From Anthoceros angustus (lineage: Eukaryota > Streptophyta > Anthocerotopsida > Anthocerotales > Anthocerotaceae): a DNA stretch of 64,000 nt. This document shows positions 36,181 to 46,671 of the stretch, one piece after another. A model generated the notes under the pieces. That model searched no databases. It worked only from the letters and a program-made list of their open reading frames with translations, and had not been told where the DNA came from. The position numbers and the translations under genes were made by a program. The first letter of the stretch is position 1; the number at the start of each line of letters is the position of its first letter. The stretch is taken from the NCBI GenBank assembly GCA_010909165.1, contig MU008168.1, positions 496,001 through 560,000 of the forward strand, read 5' to 3'.

Positions 36181-37190
36181 GTGAGAGGGGAATCACCAAT
36201 CGCGCCGGCCAGGTGAGTAACCTCCTCGGGGTCCTGCAGAGGTGAACCCACCAAAGGAGTCAAGAGAGGAAGGGAGGAGGACTTGGTGGTTACAGTTGTT
36301 AGACCGCCGCCGTAGCTCAACACGGAGTCTCGAAGGGAAGGGGCCCGCCCGCGGATCATCCAGGTGCGCCGGCAATCGCTGACTAGGGATTGGGCCACCA
36401 ATGCCGGGCGGAACTATTGTGCACTAGCCTCACCGTCACGAGATAGGCGGAATAGAGAGGAAATAGTAGGCTGGCAAAGTTAGGCACACCGAATCGCCAC
36501 CAAATTAATAGAAGTGTAATAAAGACGCCGCCCTTGGGCGTAGTATAAGAGGGCAGGGGCTGCTCTAGTAAAGCATCTTTCTTTTGGGGTGGATACCGCG
36601 TTCCCTTGTAGACCCTTGTGTGTCCTTTGCTAACGCGAGTCCTGAGTCACTGAGCAGGCACGACAGCCCCGGAGAGATTGATCAAGGTCCTGGTGACGGA
36701 CCCTAACGTGTGGTGGTGTGTGTAGGGGCGAACGACCAGAGACCCTTTGCTCTCCGGCAGCTGGGGCCAACACGAACGGATCAAACGCTGAGCCGGAACT
36801 CGGAGAGCGTAGAGCCCAGAGAGAGGCTTGACGCAACAAGTGAGGTTCTGGACCACGCACCCACCCACTCTTTCCCAACGAACGATGAGCGTAGTGAGAG
36901 TGGTAAGGAAGTCGGACTAGACGTAAACTTAGGGCGGATCGAGAGTACGGACGCCGTAACGAAGTCCTTAACTGCTGGCCGCCAGTCTGCTTCGCGACGT
37001 TAAGAGTAAGTTAGTAGTAATCAAGCGAAGACGCCGATTCCAAGGCTAAAACGGCCACGACGGTGCGGGTGAGAATTTGCTTGAGACGTACAACGAACTC
37101 TATCATTCTTTGGGAACGTAACTCCTCATTACAAACGAGACCGCGGCGCCGCCGGCTCTGCCGCCGAAAGTCGCGCCATAAACACCCATG

Positions 37191-37850
37191 GGACGCAGGA
37201 TAGGCAAAGAATAAGAAGGCGGCACGATTTCGTAGGGGAGCGACAGGTCATAGAGCTTTCACCGGATTAGGGAATAAGGTGCTAGGAAAGTTCGTGGAAT
37301 CAGAAGTTACCGAATTGGTAGGTCGCTAAATGGTAGGTTAGCCATTTTTCGTATTAATCGGAGAAAAGTGAGTTATGGCGTTCCGCGGCCGGATGTACAA
37401 GAGACCCTTCGCCTCTCTTGTTAGACAATTTCGTGTGAGCTCGCTGTCGACCGCGAGGTTGATTGAGACGTCCCCGATCAATACGTCCGATCTGTGGCCG
37501 CCTTCCACAAGAGGGCCGGGAGATCCTCGGATGGTCGAGAGTCGAGTGACCAAGCTCCGCCTGGGCGACTAACGGTGAGGCGCCTACTTACGCTTAAGAG
37601 GAAGATTTCCGCAGGGGACCAGGGTGAGATCGCGGATGTGCGAATCGCCTTGGTGCTGACCAGCTGTTTTTTTTCTTTCCTTCCCAACCCGCTGTCTAAC
37701 CAGATTGGGTCTAATTCCAAGGTGAGGTCTATGTGGCCTGAGGGGGGTCTATGTGGCCCAAGGTGGGGTCTGTGTGGCCTAAGGGGAGGGTCTGTGTGGC
37801 CTAAGAGAGGGGGATTGGTGGGAACATTTTACGCGTCAATATTATAAGGG
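37191..37850. other. Gene-free DNA between LTR and Copia relics
   Basis: No gene seen. A short run repeats (t)gtgtggcctaaggggggtct about four times at 37728-37815. Confidence 0.6.
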
Positions 37851-37854
37851 ATAG

Positions 37855-38698
37855 AGGCAATAAAACCTTAAGCTTAGTACAGACTAAGTATATTAAGGAA
37901 AGCTTAGCTAATTTTGGACTTGAAAATGCTAAGCCAGCCACTACACCATTTGCAAGTGGCATTAGGCTCACAACTGATATGAGCCCTAAAACAGATGCGG
38001 AAAAGCATGAGATGGTAGCAGTCCCATACCGACATGCAGTAGGCACTCTCATCTACTTAAGCAACTTCACCAGACCAGACATTTCTTTTGAAGCAAGTGC
38101 TTGCTCACAGTTCCTAGAGAACCCAGGAAGAGAGCCGCTATCACCAAACGATCTTGATTCAAGGGAACTATGAATACTGGATTGATGTACATGCACAAGC
38201 CCGGCATATCTAAGCTAATTTTAACAAAGATATGCCGATGTCGATTATGCTATGCATACGCATACCGCAAATCAGATTCGGCTATGTACTACTACTGGGA
38301 GGAGCTCCTATATCTTAGTCAAGTAAGAAACAACCTACTATTGCCCTGTCAAGCACTGAGTCTGAGTACAGAGTCCTAACCTCAGTCTCAAAAAATATAG
38401 TTTGGAGCAGATTAGCATTAAGTGAGCTAAATCATTCTCAACCAGTACCGACACCTTTGTTCAGTGACAGTCAGGGAGCTATAGCCTTAGCTAGAAACCC
38501 TGTCTTCCACTCCAGAACAAAGCACATAGCAGTTGAATACCACTACATCCGAGAGATGCTAGAAAACAAAACAATAGACATAAATTATATTCAAACTCAC
38601 GAAAATCCGGCTGATATATTGACCAAGTCATTAGGTCGTGATTTACATAGCAAGCATATGAGTTTAGGTATCCTCGATATCAAGTCTAGATCACCCTA
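37855..38698 (+). pseudogene. Ty1/Copia pol 3' end: RT C-terminus and RNase H
   Basis: A frame near 37862-38160 reads VQTKYIKESLANFGLENAKP, then TTDMSPKTDAEKHEMVAVPYR and GTLIYLSNFTRPDISF. This is the end of a Copia reverse transcriptase, including the VPYRxAVGxLxYLxxxTRPDI signature. After frame breaks (38165-38310) the RNase H part follows: SSKKQPTIALSSTESEYRVL near 38320, SDSQGAIALARNP near 38460, FHSRTKHIAVEYHYIRE and ILTKSLGRDLH. It ends at a stop at 38698. Nothing upstream (gag, integrase) remains. The last 350 bases recur at 40117-40452. Non-functional. Confidence 0.85.
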
Positions 38699-38771
38699 AC
38701 TTAGCTAGCTATAGGAACTTAAGATTAGAAAACTAAGGGTTAATTACAAACCACAAAGTTTATCCAAAGTC

Positions 38772-39198
38772 TCAAGTTCCTCTTCTATTTCTATAGTATG
38801 TAAATAAATATAAATAAAAAGTTGTTAACTCATTAGCAGCATAAGGGTACTTACTATATGTGTGTTCAGTATGACCTTCATACTCAGCACATGGGGCAGC
38901 TTCCAGCCACACCATTTTGATTCCTTTCTTATGGCATATGTATTCAGCTGGGACTTTATAATCCCAAGGACTACCTGGGCAAATTAAGTGGGTAGCTTTG
39001 AAGAGATTCCCCATAGGGAGATAGGCACCGTATCTCATGTCCTGCTTTTGCCTCTTTTGGACCATTAGTGGGGGGATAGCAATCCTTAGATGATCTGTGC
39101 CCACACACTTGTCCACACCTGCAACCACATAATATTCTTTTTATTTGTAAGAAGACTTTTGGTTTACATATATAGGGACCATCTTCCCTATCCTCCAA
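38772..39198 (-). CDS. Antisense ORF in the Copia 3' region
   Basis: Leftward, 118 codons are open (39128-38772) after a plausible splice acceptor (ttatgtggttgcag). The reading is protein-like: HLRIAIPPLMVQKR, MRYGAYLPMGNLFKATHLIC, WDYKVPAEYICHKKGIKMVW. It has four well-spaced cysteines. It lies between the RNase H stop and the presumed 3' LTR, on the strand opposite pol. Some plant LTR elements carry extra antisense genes in this position. No known family is recognised. The second Copia copy at 40 kb has lost exactly this stretch. Confidence 0.35.
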
Positions 39199-39292
39199 TC
39201 ACTTTTCTTTCTACTTTATTCTATCATCTTCTTTTTGTTTTTTGGTCTTCCTTTTGTGTCCTCAGCCTCTCCTAGCCGAAGCCATCCAGCTC

Positions 39293-39760
39293 CTAGATCT
39301 ACACATGGCTCAACCCATTGGTGTACATGCTATCTATGAATTTGTAGAATGCATGCAGACAGGATGACTTACCTGATGCCAGCTTATGGAGGGCGTTAGA
39401 ACACTTGGAGTCCGCAAAGTCGCCATTAACTACAGGCTGCAATCTCCACCGGGCCCCTCATTGGGTTGTGAAGAACATCTTGAGATCGCCTTGAATCCCG
39501 GCCTCCACCTCCTCGGCCTCGATATCAACCATATCACCCTGAGTTTCCATCAACAAAGGCATCATATCCTTGTGCTGTGGAGAAGACTCAAGGACAAATA
39601 TTGTGGCCACCTCCCATGGTCATCACTTATGCTCCTGACGGCGACCGGACAGACCATCCTATCCTCACACCAAGGAGAAGGCAACCTCCTTGGCCTCGGG
39701 AGGAATCGATTCTTCCCCACTTGGTTTCCTCCCACTTGAGGAACATCATCAACATCCATC
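39293..39760. other. Copia 3' region, copy 1 of a segment with both strands open
   Basis: Diverged twin of 40785-41260. The plus strand starts MAQPIGVHAIYEFVECM but breaks quickly. The minus strand keeps a short frame with DVPQVGGNQVG and RRLPSPWCEDRMV. Indels versus the twin are frequent and not in threes. Confidence 0.5.
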
Positions 39761-40116
39761 GACCTCTCTCTTCATCAACCTCGACGCACGATTCCATCTA
39801 CATCACATCCGATTCACATACATGTCACCATTGGCAAAATGCGGAGGACTGACGGACAACATCACCCACTAAGACACCAAAGAATTTGAGCAGCAATTTG
39901 GAGAAATTTGTGGACCTGGGAGAAACCTACATCTGACCGCACGCCATCGGCAACAATCGATTGGCAACATGCAGATTAATGTACCGTGGCGCAAAGAAAT
40001 AAACGTAGCCTCCGGCGGCGTGACAGACTTTGTTCGAGATTGCTCCAAGGCGCGGCGTAGCGCGCGGCTGTGACCGCCCCACAGGCGTGGCGGTGTTGAA
40101 AGGGCCATCGCCCGGG

Positions 40117-40452
40117 AGCATTAAGTGAGCTAAATCATTCTCAACAAGACACACCTTTGTTCGTGATGTGTGGAGCTATAGCCTTAGCTAGAAACCCCTG
40201 CCTTCCACCCGAACAAAGCACATAGCGATTGAATACCACATCCGAGAGATGCTAGAAAACAAAACAATAGACATAAATTATATTCAAACTCACGAAAATC
40301 CATGATATATTGACCAAGTCATTAGGTCGTGATTTACATAGCAAGTATGGAGTTTAGGTATCCTCGATATCAAGTCTAGATCACCCCTAACTTAGTTAGC
40401 TATAGGAACTTAAGATTAGAAAACTAAGGGTTAATTACAAACCACAAAGTTT
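40117..40452 (+). pseudogene. Second copy of the Copia RNase H end
   Basis: Repeats 38411-38761: gcattaagtgagctaaatca, gctatagccttagctagaaa and aaaccacaaagttt, with many small deletions that break the frame. Its 3' side is interrupted by the 204-bp patch at 40444. Confidence 0.8.
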
Positions 40453-40647
40453 GGTTCCTTCGTCAATCTTGTGTGTTGTGAGCTACCATTAAGAGTGGAT
40501 AATGACGAGTAGTCTTGATGCGTACGACGGGGAAGAACCGCTAAAGGGAAAGCATTAGTTGTGCACTTATAAGAATATACGCGTATATCAATATAGGGGC
40601 CGGCTTGCGCACTAGAAATACAAATATAATAAGATATAAATTATATA
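40444..40647 (+). repeat. 204-bp patch identical to 43238-43441
   Basis: Starts acaaagtttggttcc and ends aaattatata, base-for-base the same as 43238-43441. It replaces about 386 bp (38762-39147) present in the first Copia copy. Both joints share short homology with the replaced DNA: acaaagttt on the left, taagaag on the right. Confidence 0.9.
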
Positions 40648-40853
40648 AGAAGACTATTGGTTTACATATATAGGGACCATCTTCCCTATCCTCCAATCAC
40701 TTTTCTTTCTACTTTATTCTATCATCTTCTTTTTGTTTTTGGTCTTCCTTTTGTGTCCTCCTAGCAAGCCATCCACTCCTAGATCTACACATGGCTCAAC
40801 CCATTGGTGTACATGCTATCTATGAATTTGTAGAATGCATGCATGTGGATGAC

Positions 40854-41420
40854 TTACCGATGCCTTATGGAGGCGTTAGAACATTTGGAGTCCGCAAAGT
40901 CGCCATTAACTACAGAATGCAATCTCCAGCTCAGGCTCCCCTCACAGATTGGGTTGTGAAGAACATCTTCGAGATCAGCTTGAATCCCTTCGGCCTCCAC
41001 CTCCTCGGCCTCGATATCAACCATATCACCCTCGGAGTTTCCATCAACAAAGGCATCATATCCTTCAGGCTCAGGAGAAGACTCAAGGACAAATATTGTG
41101 GCCACCTCCCGGCGGTCGTCATCACTTATGCTCCTTGACGGCGACCTGGACAGCACCATCCTATCCTCACACCAAGGAGAAGGCAACCTCCTTGGCCTCG
41201 GGGGAGGAATCGATTCTTCCCCCCACTTGGTTTCCTCCCAGCCTTGAGGAACATCATCAACATCTGCATCGACCTCTTCATCAACCTCGGTGACGGGTAC
41301 GATTCCATCTACATCGTCATCTGATTCACACATACATGTCACCATTGGCAAAATGCAGAGGACGACGACGGACAACATCACCCACGGGCAGCACACCAGC
41401 AACTTGCGGAGCACCAGCAA
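40854..41420 (-). CDS. Antisense ORF with signal-peptide-like start, Copia 3' region
   Basis: 188 codons open leftward from an ATG at 41420. The first ~29 residues look like a secretion signal or membrane anchor (LRKLLVCCPWVMLSVVVLC). A very acidic middle follows (CESDDDVDG, EVDEEVDADVDDVPQGWEE), then SSPEPEGYDAFVDGNSEG and EEVEAEGIQADLEDVLHNP. Coding composition is more protein-like than the opposite strand, although a 115-codon plus-strand frame (40791-41138) overlaps it. It may be the first exon of the same antisense gene whose second exon is seen at 39128-38772 in the other copy. No family is recognised. Confidence 0.35.
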   Translation of the reverse strand: MLVLRKLLVCCPWVMLSVVVLCILPMVTCMCESDDDVDGIVPVTEVDEEVDADVDDVPQGWEETKWGEESIPPPRPRRLPSPWCEDRMVLSRSPSRSISDDDRREVATIFVLESSPEPEGYDAFVDGNSEGDMVDIEAEEVEAEGIQADLEDVLHNPICEGSLSWRLHSVVNGDFADSKCSNASIRHR

Positions 41421-41819
41421 TTTGTGGAGAAATTTGTGGACCAGTGGGAGCGCCCATCCTCAGCGACCTCACATCATCGCATTGGCAATAACGGCATTGC
41501 AACAGCGCAATGCGTGAAGAAATACTGCGCTGGGCGTATGCACACGTTGCGCGTGAGCGGCTGGGCGCGATCAGTGGTAATCGCCCTGACACTACACACG
41601 GCGGGCCGCACTGAAAGGGCCGCCACCGGGAGCGAATATCACACGCCTGGGATACTAGCGGGTTGGCCTTTCGCCAGAATCGGCCCGCCTCGCTCCCACC
41701 TAGCCTTTTTAAATTGGTTTCCTTTCTAATTTTCTAAAGGACCTATTTACGTTTATTTAAATACTTTTAGGCTATTTTTTCTTTCATGTTTAAACTGCTT
41801 AACATTAGACTTAAGTCAG

Positions 41820-42180
41820 TTTCTCTTAGGCTAATAATTTCTGATGTAGTGGGAGTTACTTAACATACTTAGGCTCATTTTGAAGCTAGATTTCACCCCT
41901 ACATTCATAGTGAGTGGGAGTGATAAAATATATTAGGGTTAGGGCACTATTCATTAGGGCACCCTAACTTAAACCTTATTATATGCCTAGGGCATTAAGT
42001 AGTTACTAGTTAGTTGATCTAGGTAGTTAGTAGTTATAGTAGTTACAACTACTAGGCGATTACAACTACTTATGGTTGTAACCACCTAACCACCTCGCCT
42101 ATAAATAGGCTTTGTACTTTCTATTAAATTAATTGTATATAAGCATCTTTTGCTTAAGGAGTTAGTGTGTGATTTTCATC
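41820..42180 (+). promoter_or_regulatory. Probable Copia LTR promoter region
   Basis: AT-rich DNA with short repeats of tagtagttacaact (42000-42075) leads to a strong TATA box, tataaatagg at 42100-42109, then aattaattgtatataagcatc. This is typical of the U3/R part of a Copia LTR lying downstream of pol. LTR ends and a partner LTR were not found. Confidence 0.4.
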
Positions 42181-43052
42181 AATCTGAGGGTCTTGGAAGA
42201 AAGTGGGTGAGTGAGTCGATGTGTGAAGAGGAGTCCAGAACGGTTGTGACATAATAGGAAGTGGTGAGCGCAAGGGTCTGGAAAACGCGGGACGATTGAG
42301 GAAGATTGGGAATAAATTGTGTGGTGGGGTCAGACGAAAACAGCGACGGAGTGAGGTGCCGCGGTGTGCGTGGCCATGGTGTGCATCCACCAATGACCTT
42401 TGAGTGTGAATCCACATGAGTGTGACTTGGTGTATATGTGAATCTGTGTGCATAGGACTATAAAACGGCGTGGCGGTGGGAGCCGCGCCAAATAGTCGAT
42501 CGCGATGCGCGCAAGGCTCCTGGTGGGTCCCACCACGGCGAATGAATTAGCTACGGTGGCAACCCACTACTGGGTGGCCGAACTTACTACTTGGTGGACC
42601 TGACGGAAGTTGATTGCGGCTGGGTAGGAACTGATTTGTAGGAGGACGAGAATTCATAGTTGTAGAACATCTTGACACAACACCATTCCCTTGGGAGCGA
42701 ATCCTAGGACTATAACGACATAGAGGGTAAATGTGGGCCTCCTTGTGTCCCTAGACGCAAAATCTCATTCCACACTATACAATTGCCTTGTGCGCTTAGC
42801 TAGGCATTGATAGTCCACGCGCTTGGAGCTTTGTGTATGCAAACCTTGCAACTCACGGATCTCCTGGTTTTGTAAATTGAACATAAAACTAAAGGGTGAA
42901 CTAAGTAATTGAATCATGTGAATTATGCTGCATTCCTGTGCATTTGCGTGATGTTTGTATCAAAAAAAGTTACAGGAGTATTTTTAGAATATAGCTAGAT
43001 CAGCAAAGGACGTCATTTTCGGAGAATAGACCCAAGAGTACATAGAATGTTT
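42181..43052. other. Gene-free DNA after the Copia LTR
   Basis: No gene seen on either strand. Confidence 0.55.
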
Positions 43053-43441
43053 TCCACTCATTCTAAGGGAGAGGGCTAACAAAATTTGGTTCCCTCGTCG
43101 ATCTTGTATGTTGTGAGCCACCATTAAGAGTGGTGAGGACAAGTAGGCTTAATGCGTACGACGGGGAGGAGACGCTCAAGGGAAAGCATCAAATAAGCGC
43201 TAAGAATGTGGGCCACTCATAATGAGGGAGAGCGCCAACAAAGTTTGGTTCCTTCGTCAATCTTGTGTGTTGTGAGCTACCATTAAGAGTGGATAATGAC
43301 GAGTAGTCTTGATGCGTACGACGGGGAAGAACCGCTAAAGGGAAAGCATTAGTTGTGCACTTATAAGAATATACGCGTATATCAATATAGGGGCCGGCTT
43401 GCGCACTAGAAATACAAATATAATAAGATATAAATTATATA
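43053..43441 (+). repeat. ~158-bp tandem duplication containing the patch source
   Basis: 43053-43210 and 43211-43441 both read (c/g)cactcat..t(a/g)agggagagcg/gg..aacaaa(g/a)tttggttcc(t/c)tcgtc. The second unit includes the 204 bases also found at 40444, so this locus looks like the original context. Confidence 0.75.
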
Positions 43442-43851
43442 TAAGAAGCTTTGCTAAATCTGAGATATTAAGAAGCAAGACTCTTTGAAGCACGATATTG
43501 TCAACCCTCCTTCCACAGTCATACTAGTCTCAGTAATGGTTGTCACCTGCAGGGTTGGGATCAAAATTGGAGTGTTGCCATTACTTTGTAGGCCTTACAC
43601 ATGTTAGATATATGTGTAAGGCCTTCATGGCTGTGGGATTTTAATATGTATGATGTATACATGACTTCAAGCTAGAATACATACATACTTGAAGGCTAAG
43701 TGTAGTTTGTCTCTTCAGGAAAGATGATACCACAAGATCCTTCCCTACCTTCTCGTATTTACATTGACTTTAGTACCACGCTTGTCTATATGCTACCTTG
43801 CAGGCCCATAGCTGCTTATGCCCTAATTTGATCCACTAACAATTGTGGAGG

Positions 43852-44150
43852 GAGACTTTATTAAGAAAGGAGAGATGGAAAAGCCCGTCTACTAAAGGAC
43901 ATCACATGAAACCCAAGGATTGTTATAAGAGGGAGCAACTAAGATCCACATTTAAGGTCACCTATAATTCCTGCAATATCATAATTAGGAAGAATGAAAG
44001 CTGACCGGTTGTCATGAAGCATCATCTGCTCTTGTGGCTATCTTGAAAATTACTCCTACGGGTGTGCATTGGAGGGCAATAAATACATACTGCCGAAAAA
44101 ATGCCCCTAAAAGTAGGAGAGAGCATAACCTCGCACCATGCTGGCGAACA
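43852..44150 (-). pseudogene. LINE 3' end (LINE A family)
   Basis: Leftward, one frame reads AFFRQYVFIALQC near 44080, the family motif FFRQRVS. The copy ends with the shared tail (gggcttttccatctctc then aataaagtctccctccac at 43852-43900). Only the last ~300 bases of the element are present. Confidence 0.65.
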
Positions 44151-44173
44151 TGATAGGCTTTACCACATCATTT

Positions 44174-44253
44174 GATTTATCCATGCCCTCCCGAGTCGAA
44201 TCCATGTATATTTATGAGGCGAACGAGATGAATTGGTGGCTTGCTTGCGTGTA
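44174..44253 (+). repeat. 80-bp repeat shared with 46306-46385
   Basis: tttatccatgccct(c/a)ccgag then tatttatgaggcgaacgaga and ttgcgtgtagg occur in both places, about 90% alike. The second copy directly follows a LINE 3' tail. Confidence 0.9.
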
Positions 44254-44302
44254 GGCCACCAATGTATGCAATTGGAGGCCATTACGTTGAGGAGCTGTCC
44301 TG

Positions 44303-44525
44303 GAGGAGGCCTGCTGATAGTTTTACGTTTGTTTGCCTCTTCAATCATGCATGTGCTGGCTTGGGTGACCTACAGGAGGGGAGGGAGCTCCATCTTCAGC
44401 ACTAAGCAATAGGTCTAGAAGCTGATTTGATTGATGGTACCAGTATGGTGAGCATGTATGCAGAATGTGGTAGTGTAGAGGATTCTTGCAGCGTGTTGGA
44501 CAAACTACCTGCGAGAGGCTAGTTT
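44303..44525 (+). pseudogene. PPR protein fragment
   Basis: One frame reads PADSFTFVCLFNHACAGLGD, QEGRELHLQ, a stop, then GLEADLIDGTSMVSMYAECG, SVEDSCSVLDKLPARG. This is the PLS-type PPR pattern (FTFxxLLxACAxLGDLxEGRxLH..MYxxCGxxxDAxxVFxxLP). About one and a half repeats remain, with one internal stop. Other PPR sequence lies at 62.9-64 kb. Confidence 0.7.
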
Positions 44526-45475
44526 GGTGATGCTACAGATGTGTGAACGCCGCCTCGTAATATATGGAACCAGACGCTAGCGAGCATTGTACCATTAGAT
44601 TAAACCTCGGTCGAAGGTCCAATCAAGGAAGGATGGATGCAAGCTGGGGACATTGTTGTTGCCGTTCGAATTCGGAACAACATGCTGTCTAGCATGCTTC
44701 ACCTCGTTCGCATGAGTTTTGGGTTTAAGGTTGTATGCCCAATGCGCATGCAAGAAGGAAGGAAGTTAGCGGAAGCATCCAACAGGGAGCGATGGAGTGT
44801 GGAAGCTCGAAAGGCAGGCGACGCAAGGAGAGAATCAACATCAAGAGGAAGAGGAGCAGCGCATGTAGCAGAGATGCGATCAAAAGCGGGTCATGGATCG
44901 GTTTGTGAGGAGTGTTGCTGGGGAAATGGAGCCTGCAAATCTACGGGGAAGACACCGTTTGCGATCATGATGCTGTGATGGCTTAGCATGTGATTACTAA
45001 CTTAGTGCATGACTGTCGCTTCATCGCTTCCATGAAGTAGCAGCTTATCAGGGCCTTGACAAATGTACGGAGCTGTTGTGGCTGCAAATGCCTTTTTTGT
45101 AGGCAGCTGGGCCCTATCAGCTCCTGCTATGGCCTCTCGCTTCATCCTCTAGGACAGGCCCTTTCTAGTGTGGAGGAAGGAACCTTCCCTCTCCAAATCT
45201 GCTTGAGGCAAGCAAGAGAAATGCTTTCTGCGGATGTTTTGCGGGAATTTCCTCCTTTCTCAACGTTCATCTCCGATGATTTTAGGGGGTTGTAGGCGTT
45301 GTTGCTGGAGAAGTAGCTCGGCCAAGCTTTCCAGTCCATCCTCTTAGACCCCTCCATCCCCAGGTCCACGAGGGCTCGACTTCACTCTTAACTTGTTCTG
45401 GTAAGGGCGTAGGCACTTGGCTTCTGGCTCGTCCATACATATAGGGATTTTTGATCGCACCAACCACCTTCACCA
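44526..45475. other. Gene-free relic DNA
   Basis: The 113-codon plus frame at 44637-44978 is open but shows no domain. Nothing else is supported. Confidence 0.45.
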
Positions 45476-46300
45476 TTGCGATGCAATCATGTCTTGGCCT
45501 GCTCTAACCCGTGGCGTCTTTCCTCCTTACATGCGAGTGCGGCTTTGCCCTCGATGACTTTGGGATTCACCTTGCTTGTTGTCCCCTTTGGAGGTGATCG
45601 CATCGCCACCCACGACGCTATCTGTGATGTCATGTTTGCCACAGCTCGCGAAAGCGGCTACATGGCCTAGAGGGAGCAAGGATACATTCTTTGAACAGAT
45701 CGCTCAATCAGGTCTGACTTGTACTTTGTCCGCGGTGACCAGGTTTTGGTGGCGGATGTGGAGGTTACCGACCCTGCTTGAGACACCATCTCCGCTTAGG
45801 TTATCACTAACCGTCCGGTTGGTCCGAGCAGCCTCAAGGTCAAGAAGTACAAGGGATGCAAGCGGCCACTTTTATTCCGCCGACTAAACGTAGGGCAAGG
45901 GCAATGGCTGCGGACTTAGATAAATTTTTCAAATCCTGTGCCAAATCCTACTACGCCCGCAAGCATGGCGCGGGGTTGTCCCTTTCTTATTTCACAGCTT
46001 ACTTCAGACAGCGAGTCTCCATTGATGCATTTTGTACCTACACGTTTTTCCACTTGCATTGATGGGTTTTTTTCCATCATTTTTTCCCTTGCGTGTTCGA
46101 ACAACAAGCTCTCACCAAGCCTATTGTTCGAACAAGCTTCGTCGGTACATAACACCACGGGACTGCATTAGGCAGTTATAAGATTGGTGATAACGAGGTT
46201 AGTCCCCCATGGTTTGGTGCTCTCCTAAGGGTTATTCCCCCTTGTCTTGGATAGATGAATTTTCCCATCTCTTTTTCATAATAAAGTCTCCATCCCCCTT
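45476..46300 (+). pseudogene. LINE A family, C-terminal region and 3' tail
   Basis: The best-preserved copy of this family here. Frames read CECGFALDDFGIH near 45530-45570, GGDRIATHDAICDVMFATARES near 45592-45660, RSDLYFVRGDQVLVADV near 45711, then LDKFFKSCAKSYYARKHGAG and SYFTAYFRQRVSI near 45918-46030. Three or more frame breaks. The 3' tail ends ttttcccatctctttttcat followed by aataaagtctccat near 46262-46296. It is contiguous where the 19-24 kb copy is split, and so serves as the reference for that insertion. Confidence 0.7.
46109..46162 (+). repeat. 54-bp repeat shared with 46389-46444
   Basis: ctctcacca(a/g)gcct(a/g)ttgttcgaac(a/c)agc(t/c)tcgtcggtaca recurs 280 bp downstream on the other side of the LINE 3' tail. 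Confidence 0.9.
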
Positions 46301-46671
46301 GGTTTATCCATGCCCTACCGAGCCGAAGCCCCGTATATTTATGAGGCGAACGAGATGAATCGGTGGCCTGTTTGCGTGTAGGTGTGCAGGCTCTCACCAG
46401 GCCTGTTGTTCGAACCAGCCTCGTCGGTACAGAGCACCACGGGGCCTGCGGCATAATGCTGGGGAAATCAGGCCAGTTACCTTAACCGCGAGAGAGTCAC
46501 ACAGTATGTACCTAGTCGTGCTAGGTCGTGAAAGGTCCAGGCCTTGGGACTTTGCCGTGGTCGTTAGTGGCACACCGCTTATGCCGTTGCCCATAGGCTT
46601 TTGTCTGAACGTACACTTCTCCAGGGCGCATGCAAATGCGATGAAGCGAACTTAACAGCCAACGGTGAGTC

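Larger units (their letters stand above)
31131..37190 (+). mobile_element. Decayed LTR retrotransposon (~6 kb), superfamily uncertain
   Basis: Two diverged ~0.85-kb LTR-like repeats (31131-31960 and 36328-37190) bracket 4.4 kb of GC-rich internal DNA. Inside are a coiled-coil coding remnant (33.7-34.3 kb), a two-unit tandem repeat (34.19-35.59 kb) and a minisatellite (35.69-36.18 kb). I found no protease, RT, integrase or RNase H motif, so it may be a large non-autonomous (LARD-like) element. A TATA-like gtataagag lies in each LTR. No primer-binding site was convincing. Confidence 0.5.

Noticed and set aside
29000-36500. Many 60-130 codon frames on both strands
   Set aside because: GC-rich repeat DNA gives overlapping frames on both strands with Arg/Pro/Gly-rich text. 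Only the heptad-rich stretch near 33.7-34.3 kb shows a real protein pattern.
40791-41138. 115-codon plus-strand frame starting MAQPIGVHAIYEF
   Set aside because: Not rejected outright. The overlapping minus frame is longer and more protein-like, and the twin copy breaks this frame early, so it is not listed as a gene.
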